Positions 1-8,904 of a stretch of DNA of 64,000 bases are shown here, one piece after another (the first letter of the stretch is position 1; each line of letters begins with the position of its first letter). The notes beneath the pieces are model-generated. The model saw only the letters and a list, made by a program, of their open reading frames with translations, ran no database searches and had not been told where the DNA came from. Source of the DNA: UBA4782 sp034429195 (GTDB taxonomy: Bacteria; Chloroflexota; Anaerolineae; Anaerolineales; Anaerolineaceae); the NCBI GenBank assembly GCA_034429195.1, contig DAOUGQ010000021.1:1-64000 (forward strand), written 5' to 3'. Made by a program: the position numbers and the translations under genes.

Positions 1-1
1 T

Positions 2-1576
2 GATACAACCGCCCCAACAGTGGCAGTATCTTCAACTGCTACCAGCCCTACCAAAACATCTCCCATCCCCGTAACCATCACCTTCAGTGAAGATATGACA
101 GGATTTGAGCTGGCAGATATCACTGTAGGCAACGGCACGGCAGGCAACCTTCTCGGCTCAGGAAAGATTTATACCGCTGATATCACCCCGTCAGCAGATG
201 GCGAAGTGACAGTAGATATCGCTGCGAATGTGGCTGTAGATGCTTCAAATAACGGGAATACGGCTGCTGTTCAATACAAGATCGGCTACGATGCTACCCG
301 TCCGGGAGTAACAATCAACCAGGCAGCTGATCAATTGGATCCCACAGGTGTAAGTCCAGTCAACTTTACGGTGGAATTTGAAGAGCCTATTAACATCAGC
401 AGCTTCACAGCGGCAGACATAACTTTGAGTGGAACCGCGGGAGCTACCACAAAGGTGATCACTCAGATTGCACCTGATGATGGCACTACATTCAATGTTG
501 AGGTTAGCGGAATGACCGGCAACGGCACGATCATCGCCACGATTACTGAAGGTAAGGTATTGGATACAGCGGGGAACACTAATAGCGCCAGTACCAGCAC
601 AGATAATGTCATTACTTATGAAAAAAGTGGTCCCGTCATTAGCGTTTCCAACTTGAATACAAAATACAATGGCAAAGGTCCAGTATCTTTCACGGTAACC
701 TTTAACGAAAATGTTTATGACCCTCAAGGAGATACCGATCCAGAAGATGTAACCAATCCGGCAAATTATCTGCTGGTTGAGAGAGGGACAAATCGAATAT
801 TTGACACCGTCTCCTGTGCTGAAGGTGTAACACCTGATGACACGCAGATAGCTATAGATACGGTCACTTATAATAACGATACTCTAACTTCAACGATTTC
901 CCTGATTGAACCTCTTCCCGTAGGGAATTATCGCCTCTTCATTTGTGGAACAACATCTATCGTAGATATTGCACGGAATCCTCTCAACGGCGGGACAGAC
1001 GCCATATATAACATTACCGTACTCCCTGCCACTGATGATGACGATGTTACGATTGATTCCAGCACTATCCTGCCCAATTCAGGCTTTGCCCCCGGTAAGA
1101 TAACTCCGCTGGCGAAACAACCCATAGAAAAGGCATATACCATTACTGATCTCATCCTCGAAATCCCATCACTGGGAGTAAGAACATCCATTGTAGGCAT
1201 TCCACAGATCGACAATGAATGGGATGTTTCCTGGTTGGGTAAAAAAGCAGGGTATCTCTATGGTTCTGCTTACCCCACCTGGGAGGGCAATACCGTGATC
1301 ACCGGACATGTCTGGAACGCTGATAATACAGCCGGTATTTTTGCCAATCTTAAGACTCTGAAGTATGGAGATCAATTTTCAATCCATGCATATGGCAAGG
1401 TTTACACCTATGAAGTGCGTGAAAATAAACAGGTTAATGCCCGCAATGCTATTACTGTATTCAAATCAGAGAAATATGACTGGGTTACTTTGTTGACCTG
1501 CGAAGGATATAATCCAAAAGGTGATACCTATACTTCAAGGCGCATGGTCAGGGCAGTTTTGATCGATGTAAAATAG
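2..1576 (+). CDS. Ig-like repeat protein with C-terminal sortase domain (5' end outside window)
   Basis: The frame is open from the first bases of the window (it reads DTTAPTVAVSS before the first GTG at 20), so this is the 3' part of a larger gene. Three bacterial Ig-like repeats follow one another (each starting near a D-x-T/R-x-P-x-V pattern and containing ADIT-type strands), then a linker, then a sortase domain in the last ~150 residues. Catalytic residues are visible: His in TGHVWN (about residue 430 counted from the GTG), Cys in TLLTCEGYN (about 494) and Arg in SRRMVR. Sortases are extracytoplasmic transpeptidases that cleave LPxTG-like signals. Just before the sortase domain is LPNSGFAPG (about residues 351-359), itself a sorting-signal-like motif. 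A surface role is inferred; the natural substrate is unknown. Confidence 0.85.
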   Translation, partial: DTTAPTVAVSSTATSPTKTSPIPVTITFSEDMTGFELADITVGNGTAGNLLGSGKIYTADITPSADGEVTVDIAANVAVDASNNGNTAAVQYKIGYDATRPGVTINQAADQLDPTGVSPVNFTVEFEEPINISSFTAADITLSGTAGATTKVITQIAPDDGTTFNVEVSGMTGNGTIIATITEGKVLDTAGNTNSASTSTDNVITYEKSGPVISVSNLNTKYNGKGPVSFTVTFNENVYDPQGDTDPEDVTNPANYLLVERGTNRIFDTVSCAEGVTPDDTQIAIDTVTYNNDTLTSTISLIEPLPVGNYRLFICGTTSIVDIARNPLNGGTDAIYNITVLPATDDDDVTIDSSTILPNSGFAPGKITPLAKQPIEKAYTITDLILEIPSLGVRTSIVGIPQIDNEWDVSWLGKKAGYLYGSAYPTWEGNTVITGHVWNADNTAGIFANLKTLKYGDQFSIHAYGKVYTYEVRENKQVNARNAITVFKSEKYDWVTLLTCEGYNPKGDTYTSRRMVRAVLIDVK

Positions 1577-1591
1577 AGACTTTTTCATCGT

Positions 1592-1636
1592 AAAAACAAT
1601 CCTGCCTCGTCTGTGAGACAGGATTGTTTTGTTTTA
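1592..1636 (+). terminator. Rho-independent terminator
   Basis: A 12-bp perfect stem (AAAACAATCCTG with its complement), extended by three more pairs after one mismatch, has a short loop and is followed by GTTTT. It lies 15 bp after the sortase stop codon. Confidence 0.85.
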
Positions 1637-1718
1637 TGTGTTTCTCATCCTATGCCATAATAAGTGTGCATAAGGGATCGAGAAAATCATTGGATAGTTG
1701 ATGGGAGGGAGGTAACAG

Positions 1719-2534
1719 ATGCCTGGTCAATTGGCCTTGTATGTCTTTTTCATTCTAGGAACACTTGTCGGTTATATCCATGCGTATTCCTTATTGAAAT
1801 CCGCTCCAATACCCATTCAGAGACCTGATATCATATTGGAATGGCAAGAAAAGCCGCTTTCAGAATGGAAATATGAACCTTTCAGCAAATCAGTGATCTT
1901 ACTCCATACCCTGGCAATTCTGGCTTTAAGCGGCATGGCAATTCATGCAACGTCGAATCCCGGATATGATCTTTCGCTCACCGGTAACATGATCATCATT
2001 TTCATGGACTGGTTCTCTCAATATGGCAGTATAGCGCTCATTGGCTACCTGCTTGGATCTATGATCTTCAATCTGTTGAAAGTAAGAAAAACCATCTCCC
2101 ATTCGATCATCACTGAAACGGGTGTAACCTCAGGAAAGATCATGCTGCCCTGGCATTATTTCAGCCATTTCACAATGGACAATCAAAACAGAATATTACG
2201 GTTATTCTCTGCCTTCTCCCCTGACCTTCAAACCGCGATCACCAAAATCCCCGGATCGATTTCCCTGACAGAGGTGAGTAATACGCTGCAAAAATTTCTG
2301 CTTGATCATCCACCAGAAGGAAGGCACGCATGGTATCGCACAAAATTTATGCTTATACCAGCAATGCTTCTGGTTTGCCTTCCCTTGCTCGCATTAGGCT
2401 GGTTGGCATCTTCTCTACCTCGGAGCCTGGCGTTGTTTGCTTTGGTATCCATTACATTATTGGTAGTTTACCTGGGACAGCGGGTTGTGGTCTTGTTCGC
2501 GTTCGGAAAGCAAGGAAAACGAAAGAACGCATAA
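1719..2534 (+). CDS. Multi-pass membrane protein of unknown function
   Basis: The 271-residue product is not a family I recognise. It has hydrophobic segments at about residues 4-26, 60-78, 92-118, 210-232 and 236-258, with a polar ~75-residue stretch between the third and fourth, so four to five membrane spans are likely. The ATG follows GGGAGGGAGGTAACAG, a strong Shine-Dalgarno. It stands alone after a terminator. Its 3' half and about 60 bp of downstream sequence recur in decayed form at 5290-5672, so the family was once present twice here. No catalytic motif is visible. Confidence 0.75.
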   Translation: MPGQLALYVFFILGTLVGYIHAYSLLKSAPIPIQRPDIILEWQEKPLSEWKYEPFSKSVILLHTLAILALSGMAIHATSNPGYDLSLTGNMIIIFMDWFSQYGSIALIGYLLGSMIFNLLKVRKTISHSIITETGVTSGKIMLPWHYFSHFTMDNQNRILRLFSAFSPDLQTAITKIPGSISLTEVSNTLQKFLLDHPPEGRHAWYRTKFMLIPAMLLVCLPLLALGWLASSLPRSLALFALVSITLLVVYLGQRVVVLFAFGKQGKRKNA

Positions 2535-2748
2535 CACTGAACCAATTGAATGTGTATTTCGAAAGCGGGTTGTATATAAAGTAAAAGCTGAAGAGTTGGG
2601 TATAGATCATTGGATAAAAAGCAAGTCAAATAAAATTTCTTTCAATTTAGTCTTCAGTCTACAAAATATTTCTCAACTTGTTAAATACGATACAATAGGT
2701 ATTCCTGAAAGGAATTCTCTCAGGAGATCAAGCAATACGAGGGATATC

Positions 2749-3321
2749 ATGACCGAAACTTCTCCCATCTTCCCAGATTTAGAAACGGATCGTCTCATCT
2801 TACGGCAGTTGACGATGGATGATGATGATTTTATGTTCAAGCAGTTCAGCGATCCCCAAGTGACACAGTATCTAATGGATGAACCACCTGTCAAGAATAT
2901 AGAAGAAGCCAGGATGATCATCCGGTTTTTTCTGGATCCCGAAGGAAAAAACCACAATCGCTGGGGCATTATCAGAAAATCAGATAACCAGATCATCGGA
3001 ACCTGCGGTTTTCACAAATGGGAAAAGGCATATTTTCGATCAGAGATCGGATATGACCTGTATCCCGATTTCTGGGGGCAGGGTTACATGACCGAAGCAT
3101 TGCGCGCAGCGATCAATAATGGATTTGAACAGATGAAACTTAACAGGATTGATGCGCTGGTATACGTTAACAATCTGCGCTCCAGCAACTTGCTAATAAA
3201 ATTAGGCTTCAAGCAAGAGGGTTTTTTGCGGGATTATTTTTATCTGAATGGCATGTTCTATGATCATGCGATTTTCAGTTTGCTGAAACGGGATTGGAAG
3301 TGCCGAAGGGAGATTGAATGA
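2749..3321 (+). CDS. GNAT family N-acetyltransferase (RimJ/RimL type)
   Basis: The 190-residue product opens with the usual RimJ/RimL pattern (LETDRLILRQLTMDD) and carries the acetyl-CoA pyrophosphate-binding segment WGQGYMTEALRAA. It ends with the typical LGFKQEGFLRDYF region. It is predicted to transfer an acetyl group from acetyl-CoA to an amine, either a protein N-terminus or a small molecule; the substrate is unknown. The open frame extends upstream to 2485, but the family N-terminus begins at the ATG at 2749, so that start is preferred. It overlaps the next gene by ATGA, indicating a two-gene operon. Confidence 0.88.
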   Translation: MTETSPIFPDLETDRLILRQLTMDDDDFMFKQFSDPQVTQYLMDEPPVKNIEEARMIIRFFLDPEGKNHNRWGIIRKSDNQIIGTCGFHKWEKAYFRSEIGYDLYPDFWGQGYMTEALRAAINNGFEQMKLNRIDALVYVNNLRSSNLLIKLGFKQEGFLRDYFYLNGMFYDHAIFSLLKRDWKCRREIE

Positions 3322-3740
3322 AACAATCCATCGTACATATTGCATTGGTTGTAAAAGACTACGACGAAGCGCTTGATTTTTATATTAATAAATTGAACTT
3401 TACCCTGATTGAAGATACTTATCAACCGGAACAGGATAAACGATGGGTGGTAGTTTCACCTCCCGGGTCTAAAGGAACAACATTGCTCCTTGCCAGGGCA
3501 TCAAAGCCAGAACAAGAACCTTTTATTGGGAATCAGACAGGCGGCAGAGTCTTTCTCTTTCTCAATACTGATGATTTTTGGCGAGACTATCACAACATGG
3601 TTGCCAAAGGTATAAAATTTGTCAGAGAGCCAAAACAAGCTGAGTATGGGATGGTGGCGGTTTTTAAAGACCTGTACGGTAATCTATGGGATCTACTTCA
3701 ACTAAACGAAGATCACCCGATTGCAATGAGGGAAAAGTAA
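3318..3740 (+). CDS. VOC (glyoxalase/dioxygenase) superfamily protein
   Basis: This 140-residue protein has the vicinal-oxygen-chelate fold signature: an N-terminal IVHIALVVKDYDEALDFY strand-helix with a likely metal-ligand His, and a C-terminal FKDLYGNLWDLLQ strand. Family members are glyoxalases, dioxygenases or antibiotic-binding proteins, and the sequence does not say which. It is coupled to the acetyltransferase upstream by a four-base ATGA overlap. GNAT plus VOC pairs are common in small detoxification operons, but that role here is inference. Confidence 0.85.
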   Translation: MKQSIVHIALVVKDYDEALDFYINKLNFTLIEDTYQPEQDKRWVVVSPPGSKGTTLLLARASKPEQEPFIGNQTGGRVFLFLNTDDFWRDYHNMVAKGIKFVREPKQAEYGMVAVFKDLYGNLWDLLQLNEDHPIAMREK

Positions 3741-4252
3741 ACCCAGTCGAATGATTGCATTGTATATCCCTGTCATAGCAATCATGAATGATAATATGAT
3801 GGCACTTTCCTTAAAATGCTCATAAAAAATGACAATAATATTTTTTATTTGAGTTAACATCTGTTTGCCTTTCTACCCAATAGATAAATTCATCCAAGAA
3901 GGAGATTCTTATTAAGAATAAGGGAAGCAAGAAAGATAAGAATAAGGCTGAATAGCAAAATGAGGAAAAGCTTAAAAAGAAAAACCAACAACAGCAAAAC
4001 AAGCTGCCGATTAAGAAAGATGCCTGGTGCAACGATCTTCATGGAACCTATGATCATGTTTCTTTTTTTGACCGGTATCAAACCTGGCGCATTTGCTAAC
4101 AGCTTTTAACTTAATGGCTCAGTTCTATTACCTTAATAACACCATTGATTATCACTCATGCCAATCGAAAATATTCACCAGCCATGTCTTCCAGGTGATA
4201 ATGATTGTGTGATGATGGGATATTCTCTGAAGAGAAACAGCCAGTTTACATA
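3741..4252. other. Non-coding, A+T-rich stretch with no supported gene
   Basis: Purine-rich on the plus strand (long runs of A and AAG). Short minus-strand frames of 60-70 codons made mostly of Leu, Phe and Ile come from this composition. A short plus-strand frame near 4018-4107 reads like the end of a decayed gene, but I do not recognise it. Confidence 0.5.
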
Positions 4253-4480
4253 TCACTTCCTTCGGTCATGGAGGAGATGCTCCTCTACTTTGACATGAGA
4301 ATTTTGTTCCAAGATCACATTCCGATCCTCTTCGGTAAACATTATGGCTAGTTTCGGCTCAGTACTGGCTACACCCACAAGCTGAGCTTTGAAGGCTTGC
4401 ACTAACTCAAGTGCTGCCGGGAGCGGTCCGCTTTTAATGAATGTCGAACCATCCAGCAGAACAAGAAGCATCCGTATCAT
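4253..4480 (-). pseudogene. Possible universal stress protein remnant
   Basis: A 75-codon minus-strand frame begins MIRMLLVLLDGSTFIKSG and continues PAALELVQAFKAQLVGV, resembling the first strand-helix-strand of UspA-like proteins (typically I-L-V-P-L-D-G-S, then A-L-x-x-A-x-x-L-A). It stops at about half the usual 140-150 residues, and no ATP-binding GxxG(S/T) end is seen downstream. A decayed fragment is the most likely reading. It sits in a gene-poor A+T-rich region. Confidence 0.35.
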
Positions 4481-4833
4481 TCGTTTAACTCGATTCTAAA
4501 AATCTTCAATTTATCTATTGCAAGCCAGAGAAGAGGAAATACATTAACAAAAAGGAATACCCTTAATGAAGCTCGATCTTGTAATTTTGGAGGTATTAGG
4601 AAAAACTTCTCAGTTCGGTGCAGAGATCTTTCATGGTAGCAGAAAAATCCGGATAGAAGTTACCATATCAACACCATCTTGAAAGAAAACGCATAAATCT
4701 ACTATGGTTCTGGAAAATCAACTTCTCAAAGGTTTGAGTTACAATATTAATGCTTTGAAAATAACAAGCAATACTTCTTTACCGTTACCATAAAACAATG
4801 ACGTCTTTATTTTTACCAACAGGAGGTTTTAAG
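4481..4833. other. Intergenic region, presumably the cupin promoter region
   Basis: I see no gene here. The last ~15 bases hold the cupin Shine-Dalgarno. A short plus frame from the ATG at 4566 vaguely resembles the start of a PadR-type protein but is too short to call. Confidence 0.4.
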
Positions 4834-5226
4834 ATGAAAGGTTTTGTTAAGAACATAGAGGATATTGCTGTAAAAAACGAAGATTTCCGACAGGTTCTCT
4901 ATACAGCCAGGAACTGCCAACTTGTTGTCATGTCTTTGAAACCCAAAGAAGAGATCGGAATGGAAGTACACCATCTTGATCAGTTCTTTCGGGTGGAAGA
5001 AGGAATAGGTGAAGCCATTCTCGATGGCGTTCACCATGCGATCAGCGCAGGGTATGCAGTACTCGTTCCGTCAGGAACGAATCATAACATCATTAATACC
5101 GGCAGCTCTCCAATGAAGCTCTATACACTCTATTCACCTCCGAACCACCGCGATGGCGTTATTCACCATACTCGTTTAGAAGCAGAATCTGATGATGAAG
5201 AATTTGATGGGAAAACTACCGAATAA
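4834..5226 (+). CDS. Small cupin-domain protein
   Basis: This 130-residue single-domain cupin shows both cupin motifs: motif 1 in VHHLDQFFRVEEGIGEAILDG (metal-ligand His pair and Glu) and motif 2 in LVPSGTNHNIINTG (third His). Small cupins bind a divalent metal and act as isomerases, dioxygenases or binding proteins; the substrate cannot be read here. The start is fixed by AGGAGG nine bases ahead of the ATG at 4834; an upstream in-frame ATG at 4798 lacks such a site. The C-terminus is acidic (ESDDEEFDG). It stands alone. Confidence 0.85.
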   Translation: MKGFVKNIEDIAVKNEDFRQVLYTARNCQLVVMSLKPKEEIGMEVHHLDQFFRVEEGIGEAILDGVHHAISAGYAVLVPSGTNHNIINTGSSPMKLYTLYSPPNHRDGVIHHTRLEAESDDEEFDGKTTE

Positions 5227-5242
5227 CGATTCGGATGTTTTT
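5219..5242 (+). terminator. Weak terminator-like hairpin after cupin gene
   Basis: CCGAA and TTCGG form a 5-bp stem spanning the stop codon, followed by ATGTTTTT. The stem is short, so the call is tentative. Confidence 0.35.
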
Positions 5243-5289
5243 AGTAGATTCAACCCTAACCTGTTCGCTCACTAAAAAAAGGCATGTCT

Positions 5290-5672
5290 TCAAGAAAGAT
5301 CATGCTGCCCTGGCATAATTTCATCCTCTTCATTATTGGCAGTAGAGACAGAAATTGCTGGTTATTTTCGCCTTCTCTCCCAACCTTCCAACCATAACCA
5401 TGAACATGCATGGGGCAATATGCTTAATCAAAGTGAGCAATACACTGAAAGAATTTTTGCCGGCATGGCTGCCATCTCGCGTGCTTTACCTGGGTGGCTG
5501 CAGGTTGTCTGGTTTTATACCTTCCGCGGATCCTGGCACCGCTTGACCTGGCATGCCTCACAGTGCTGGTATCCTACCTGGTTAGACGGGTTGTGCTCCT
5601 GATTGCGTTTGGAGTGATGGGGTACAGGACAATGCATAACACCAGAGAATCTGGATGAGTATTTCGGGTATG
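5290..5672 (+). pseudogene. Decayed second copy of the membrane-protein gene at 1719-2534
   Basis: Bases 5295-5316 are identical to 2135-2156 (22 of 22). The following ~350 bp can be followed against 2157-2590 with many substitutions and several indels, including matching stretches around the sites of the original stop codon and beyond it (GTATTTCG near 2561 and 5660). No single frame is open through it and the 5' half is missing. The copy is therefore an old segmental duplicate that includes downstream non-coding DNA, now a pseudogene. Confidence 0.75.
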
Positions 5673-5887
5673 GGTTATAGGTGAAAAAAGGGAAAGAGGG
5701 AAAATTACTGAAGAATTATTTATGAGCCTTAGTGATTTTTTCGAATTAACAATTTAATGATAACTAAAAAGCTATTTATTGTGCGAATGAATTAAAAAAG
5801 GGCTAGGCAGACCTTCAACTAGCTATGCGCATTGCTATTTCCATTATATTTCTAAGTCAAGTCGTGCGATGGGAGGTTATCGAACTT

Positions 5888-6958
5888 ATGAAAATATTCA
5901 GCATTACATCCGACAATAAATTCAACGAATATTCTGAAATTGGTTTCCAGACTGAAAGTCAAGAAATGGTTCTTGAAACATGGCTTGAGAACAATCCTGC
6001 AAAAATTATTGAAGATGGTAATTTACTCATCATTGGTCGTCAAGTTGCAACAAATCTTAATAGTTATATTGATCTACTTGCTATTGATAGGCAAGGCGAT
6101 CTCGTAGTAATTGAGTTGAAAAGAAACCGTACCCCTCGAGAAACCCTTGCACAAGCACTTGAGTATGCATCGTTTGTTGAGAAGTTAAGTTTCGAACAGT
6201 TAGATGAAATCTTTCGAAAGTATTTTGGTGATGAAGTTTTGAATCTTGCCCAATATCATCGAGAATATTTTAATTTAGTCTCTGATGAAGCGGTTGTATT
6301 TAATAATGACCAAAGAATTGTAATTGTTGGACAAAAAATCACACCGGAAATTCACCAAACATCAACTTTTCTAAGAAGCAAGGGGGTAAGGGTTACTTGT
6401 TTGGAGTTTACTTTTTTCAAAGCAGATGGCGGATTAAGACTGTTATCAACAAGTATAGTGGTAGGGGATGAGTCCGTGAAAATATCTAGAGTTTCGTCTG
6501 GATCATTACCAACTATTTCCGAAAATGCTTTTTTTAATACAGTAGATACTAATGGGAGGGCAATATTTAAAAAACTACTTTTATGGGCAAAAGAGAATTC
6601 ATTTCCAATTCATTGGGGAACAAAGGGATTTTCTCTTAATGTCAATCTATCAGGCACTCATGTTGCTTTTTGTTTTGGGTATCCCCCAAACTCGGTATAT
6701 CAACAGTCAATTTATTCAGCTCTATTTGGTCGTGGTGGTTTATTAAGTAAAATAAACATCCCTGATCAGGAGCTAAATATAATTTATTCTAATGCAGTGA
6801 AAACCGGGTTATTCCAACCTGCGGGTAGAGAATTAAAATGCATAATAGATAAAAATTTTTCAGAAAAGCAGATTGAAAGTGTTCTTTCATGGCTGCTGAA
6901 TGTTACACAAGAAATTAGAAAGTATGGGTTAAAAGATCAAGGAGAAAATCGCGTGTAG
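5888..6958 (+). CDS. NucS-like PD-(D/E)XK nuclease-domain protein
   Basis: The 356-residue product has a restriction-endonuclease-fold core near residues 40-100: D62 in YIDLLAIDRQG and E76-x-K78 in VVIELKRN, followed by the conserved Q89 and Y93 helix seen in NucS/DUF91-type nucleases. The C-terminal ~130 residues form a separate domain I do not recognise. The ATG at 5888 is preferred over 5825 because GGAGG lies 11 bases upstream and the family N-terminus fits. Cleavage of DNA, perhaps branched or mismatched, is expected from the fold, but the target is unknown. The gene is visibly A+T-richer than most of the window and sits beside an HNH nuclease, which suggests transfer and a defence role. 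Confidence 0.75.
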   Translation: MKIFSITSDNKFNEYSEIGFQTESQEMVLETWLENNPAKIIEDGNLLIIGRQVATNLNSYIDLLAIDRQGDLVVIELKRNRTPRETLAQALEYASFVEKLSFEQLDEIFRKYFGDEVLNLAQYHREYFNLVSDEAVVFNNDQRIVIVGQKITPEIHQTSTFLRSKGVRVTCLEFTFFKADGGLRLLSTSIVVGDESVKISRVSSGSLPTISENAFFNTVDTNGRAIFKKLLLWAKENSFPIHWGTKGFSLNVNLSGTHVAFCFGYPPNSVYQQSIYSALFGRGGLLSKINIPDQELNIIYSNAVKTGLFQPAGRELKCIIDKNFSEKQIESVLSWLLNVTQEIRKYGLKDQGENRV

Positions 6959-7118
6959 AGCTTTGTAAACAAAACACCTTTTGTTTAAAAATACTATTAT
7001 TATTGCAATATATATAATGCTGTGAGGGATAAATTAGACTTCCTGATTACTACATTGCTGGTAAAAGCGAGCATTTTCTTGACCACAGATTATCACTAAT
7101 GGAAAGGGGATTAAAGAT

Positions 7119-8156
7119 ATGCCAATCTTCAATAGAGAAAACCCGGAAGACGCACAAAAAGTTGTTGATAAATTTATCACCGATGAATCAAGTAAAAGAT
7201 CATTTCTTTCGTTTCTAATAGATGCGATAGATTATGCAAACAATCTTGGACCTAGTAATTGGAACTTGAATTTGGATACGAAGGGAAAGTTTATAAGGTT
7301 TAATGTTGGACAAGAGTATTGCATTGAAATACAGCCCAAGAAAAATTATCTGAATTTTATTACCGTTCTCGCACTCAAAGATTTTATTCAGCAAAATTTA
7401 ATAAACCAACTAAACATAAATTTCTATCGTTTTGATGAAATTAATAAAATTCCCACTCGTGATTTGGAAAGTATTCCTGGCGCGCTTATTAAAGTGCCAG
7501 GTTCAGTAGCGTGCTATATTCGATTTGAAGATATTGAACATACATTGCCATATCTTAAAGAAGCAAACCGAAAATTTATTGAAAAGGCTATCGCTAACAC
7601 GCGTATACACCCTGCAAGTATAAAAGCTCATTCTTCAGGTTTTATTGCATATATTTCACAGTATTGTAAAAGATCGGTACCAAATCCAGCTTACGTGAAT
7701 TTAGAAGACGAACTCTTTCAGAGAAAGCGCAAGAAAGAAAATTTTTATGTAAATGATTTAGACAATTCGGAGTTTACTCAAGAGATTGAATCTAATTTGA
7801 TACCCGAACAAATCAACAATCCGCTAATGTTTTATGAAGGTGCATCTCAACAAATAGCCGTAAATTCCTATGAACGCAATCCTAAAGCCAGAAGTAAATG
7901 CATTGAGTATTATGGAGTCAAATGCATTATTTGTGGCTTTGATTTTAAAGAAAAATATGGCGAGATTGGAAGAAACTTTATTCATATACATCATGAAAAA
8001 CCGTTAGGAGAAATTAGAAGAGAATATCAAGTTGACCCGATAAATGATTTGTGTCCAGTTTGTCCCAATTGCCATGCAATGTTACATCAAAGAAAGCCAG
8101 AACCATATACAATTCAGGAGCTTGTAACCATTATCAATAGTGTCAAAAATCAGTAA
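7119..8156 (+). CDS. HNH endonuclease, McrA-like
   Basis: This 345-residue protein ends in a clear HNH nuclease domain: CIICGFDF zinc knuckle, HIHHEKPLG (about residues 289-297, catalytic His) and INDLCPVCPNCHAMLH. The ~200-residue N-terminal part, including a KAHSSGFIAYISQY segment, does not match a domain I can name; in related type IV enzymes this position holds a sensor for modified DNA. The start follows GGAAAGGGG. Base composition is A+T-rich like its neighbour. No methyltransferase gene is nearby, so a modification-dependent restriction role is more likely than a classical type II system. That role is inferred. Confidence 0.8.
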   Translation: MPIFNRENPEDAQKVVDKFITDESSKRSFLSFLIDAIDYANNLGPSNWNLNLDTKGKFIRFNVGQEYCIEIQPKKNYLNFITVLALKDFIQQNLINQLNINFYRFDEINKIPTRDLESIPGALIKVPGSVACYIRFEDIEHTLPYLKEANRKFIEKAIANTRIHPASIKAHSSGFIAYISQYCKRSVPNPAYVNLEDELFQRKRKKENFYVNDLDNSEFTQEIESNLIPEQINNPLMFYEGASQQIAVNSYERNPKARSKCIEYYGVKCIICGFDFKEKYGEIGRNFIHIHHEKPLGEIRREYQVDPINDLCPVCPNCHAMLHQRKPEPYTIQELVTIINSVKNQ

Positions 8157-8208
8157 AAATAATTTACATTAAAAGATAATTGAAAGTGATCCAAGGAGCC
8201 CCTCTCCT

Positions 8209-8895
8209 ATGAACCCCTTAGATTTTCTTCTCCCTCAGCCACCCTGCCTCATAACCCCTGAAATGCAGGCAGAATTCGATACAATACTCGCCTCGACCAT
8301 GCCCGGAACTGATATTGTCTATCATCTTCCCTATCCTAAATGGCAGTTCTTAAACTATCTGTGCAGCTCAAAAGAGTTAGTTCTTCACGGTTCACAGCAT
8401 ACCAATATTGATGTAGTCGAGCCCAGGAAAGCGCTGGATGTGCGAGCCTTCAGCGCCCAAGAGGCGATTTATGCCACCACCGATGGTATCTGGGTGATGT
8501 TCTTTGCCATCATTGATCGGATGAATTATCAACCCTTATCGCTATACAACTCATGCTTGCATATCCGGATATCAGAAGAAGAAGTGTTAGGTCCACTCTA
8601 TTTATTTTCGATCACATATTCTGCCCTGGTTCAAAAACCCTGGTGTGAAGGCACGGTCTACATTCTCCCCCGCCAATCTTTTTCTCAAGAACCTTCCCAA
8701 CAGATAATGGGAGCTGAGGTCACTTTTCCGCATTGGATCAGCTCACAACCTGTTCATCCCATAGCTAAGTTGAAGATTACCCCACAAGATTTTCCGTTCC
8801 TTGAACAAATTCACGGGCATGATGATGAAAAGCTAACCCAACATATGGCAGCCGATCCCAACGGATTCCCCTGGCCGGAAACATGGTTGATCTGA
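8209..8895 (+). CDS. Conserved hypothetical protein, possible ADP-ribosyl-fold
   Basis: The 228-residue soluble product is not one I can assign. The central part, ELVLHGSQHTNIDVVEP then EAIYATTDGIWVMFFAII, has the HGS-(n)-ATxD layout also seen in 2'-phosphotransferase or ADP-ribosyltransferase-like proteins, but the resemblance is weak and no catalytic Glu can be placed with confidence. The ATG follows AAGGAGCCCC, a good Shine-Dalgarno. It converges on the TetR gene. Base composition returns to the window average, so it is probably not part of the nuclease island. Confidence 0.6.
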   Translation: MNPLDFLLPQPPCLITPEMQAEFDTILASTMPGTDIVYHLPYPKWQFLNYLCSSKELVLHGSQHTNIDVVEPRKALDVRAFSAQEAIYATTDGIWVMFFAIIDRMNYQPLSLYNSCLHIRISEEEVLGPLYLFSITYSALVQKPWCEGTVYILPRQSFSQEPSQQIMGAEVTFPHWISSQPVHPIAKLKITPQDFPFLEQIHGHDDEKLTQHMAADPNGFPWPETWLI

Positions 8896-8904
8896 TAATG
8901 AAAC

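Noticed and set aside
3820..4081. Two minus-strand frames rich in Leu, Phe and Ile that look like small membrane proteins
   Set aside because: They mirror an A-rich, AAG-rich plus strand; the repeated residues follow from base composition, and no convincing start site or conserved feature is visible.
4561..4680. Plus-strand frame MKLDLVILEVLGKTSQFG resembling a PadR-type N-terminus
   Set aside because: Only about 37 codons, no Shine-Dalgarno, and the similarity is to a generic hydrophobic pattern.
6967..6986. AAACAAAA / TTTTGTTT hairpin after the NucS-like gene as a terminator
   Set aside because: The stem is only A-T-rich with a single G-C pair type and is followed by A rather than T residues, so it is not convincing.
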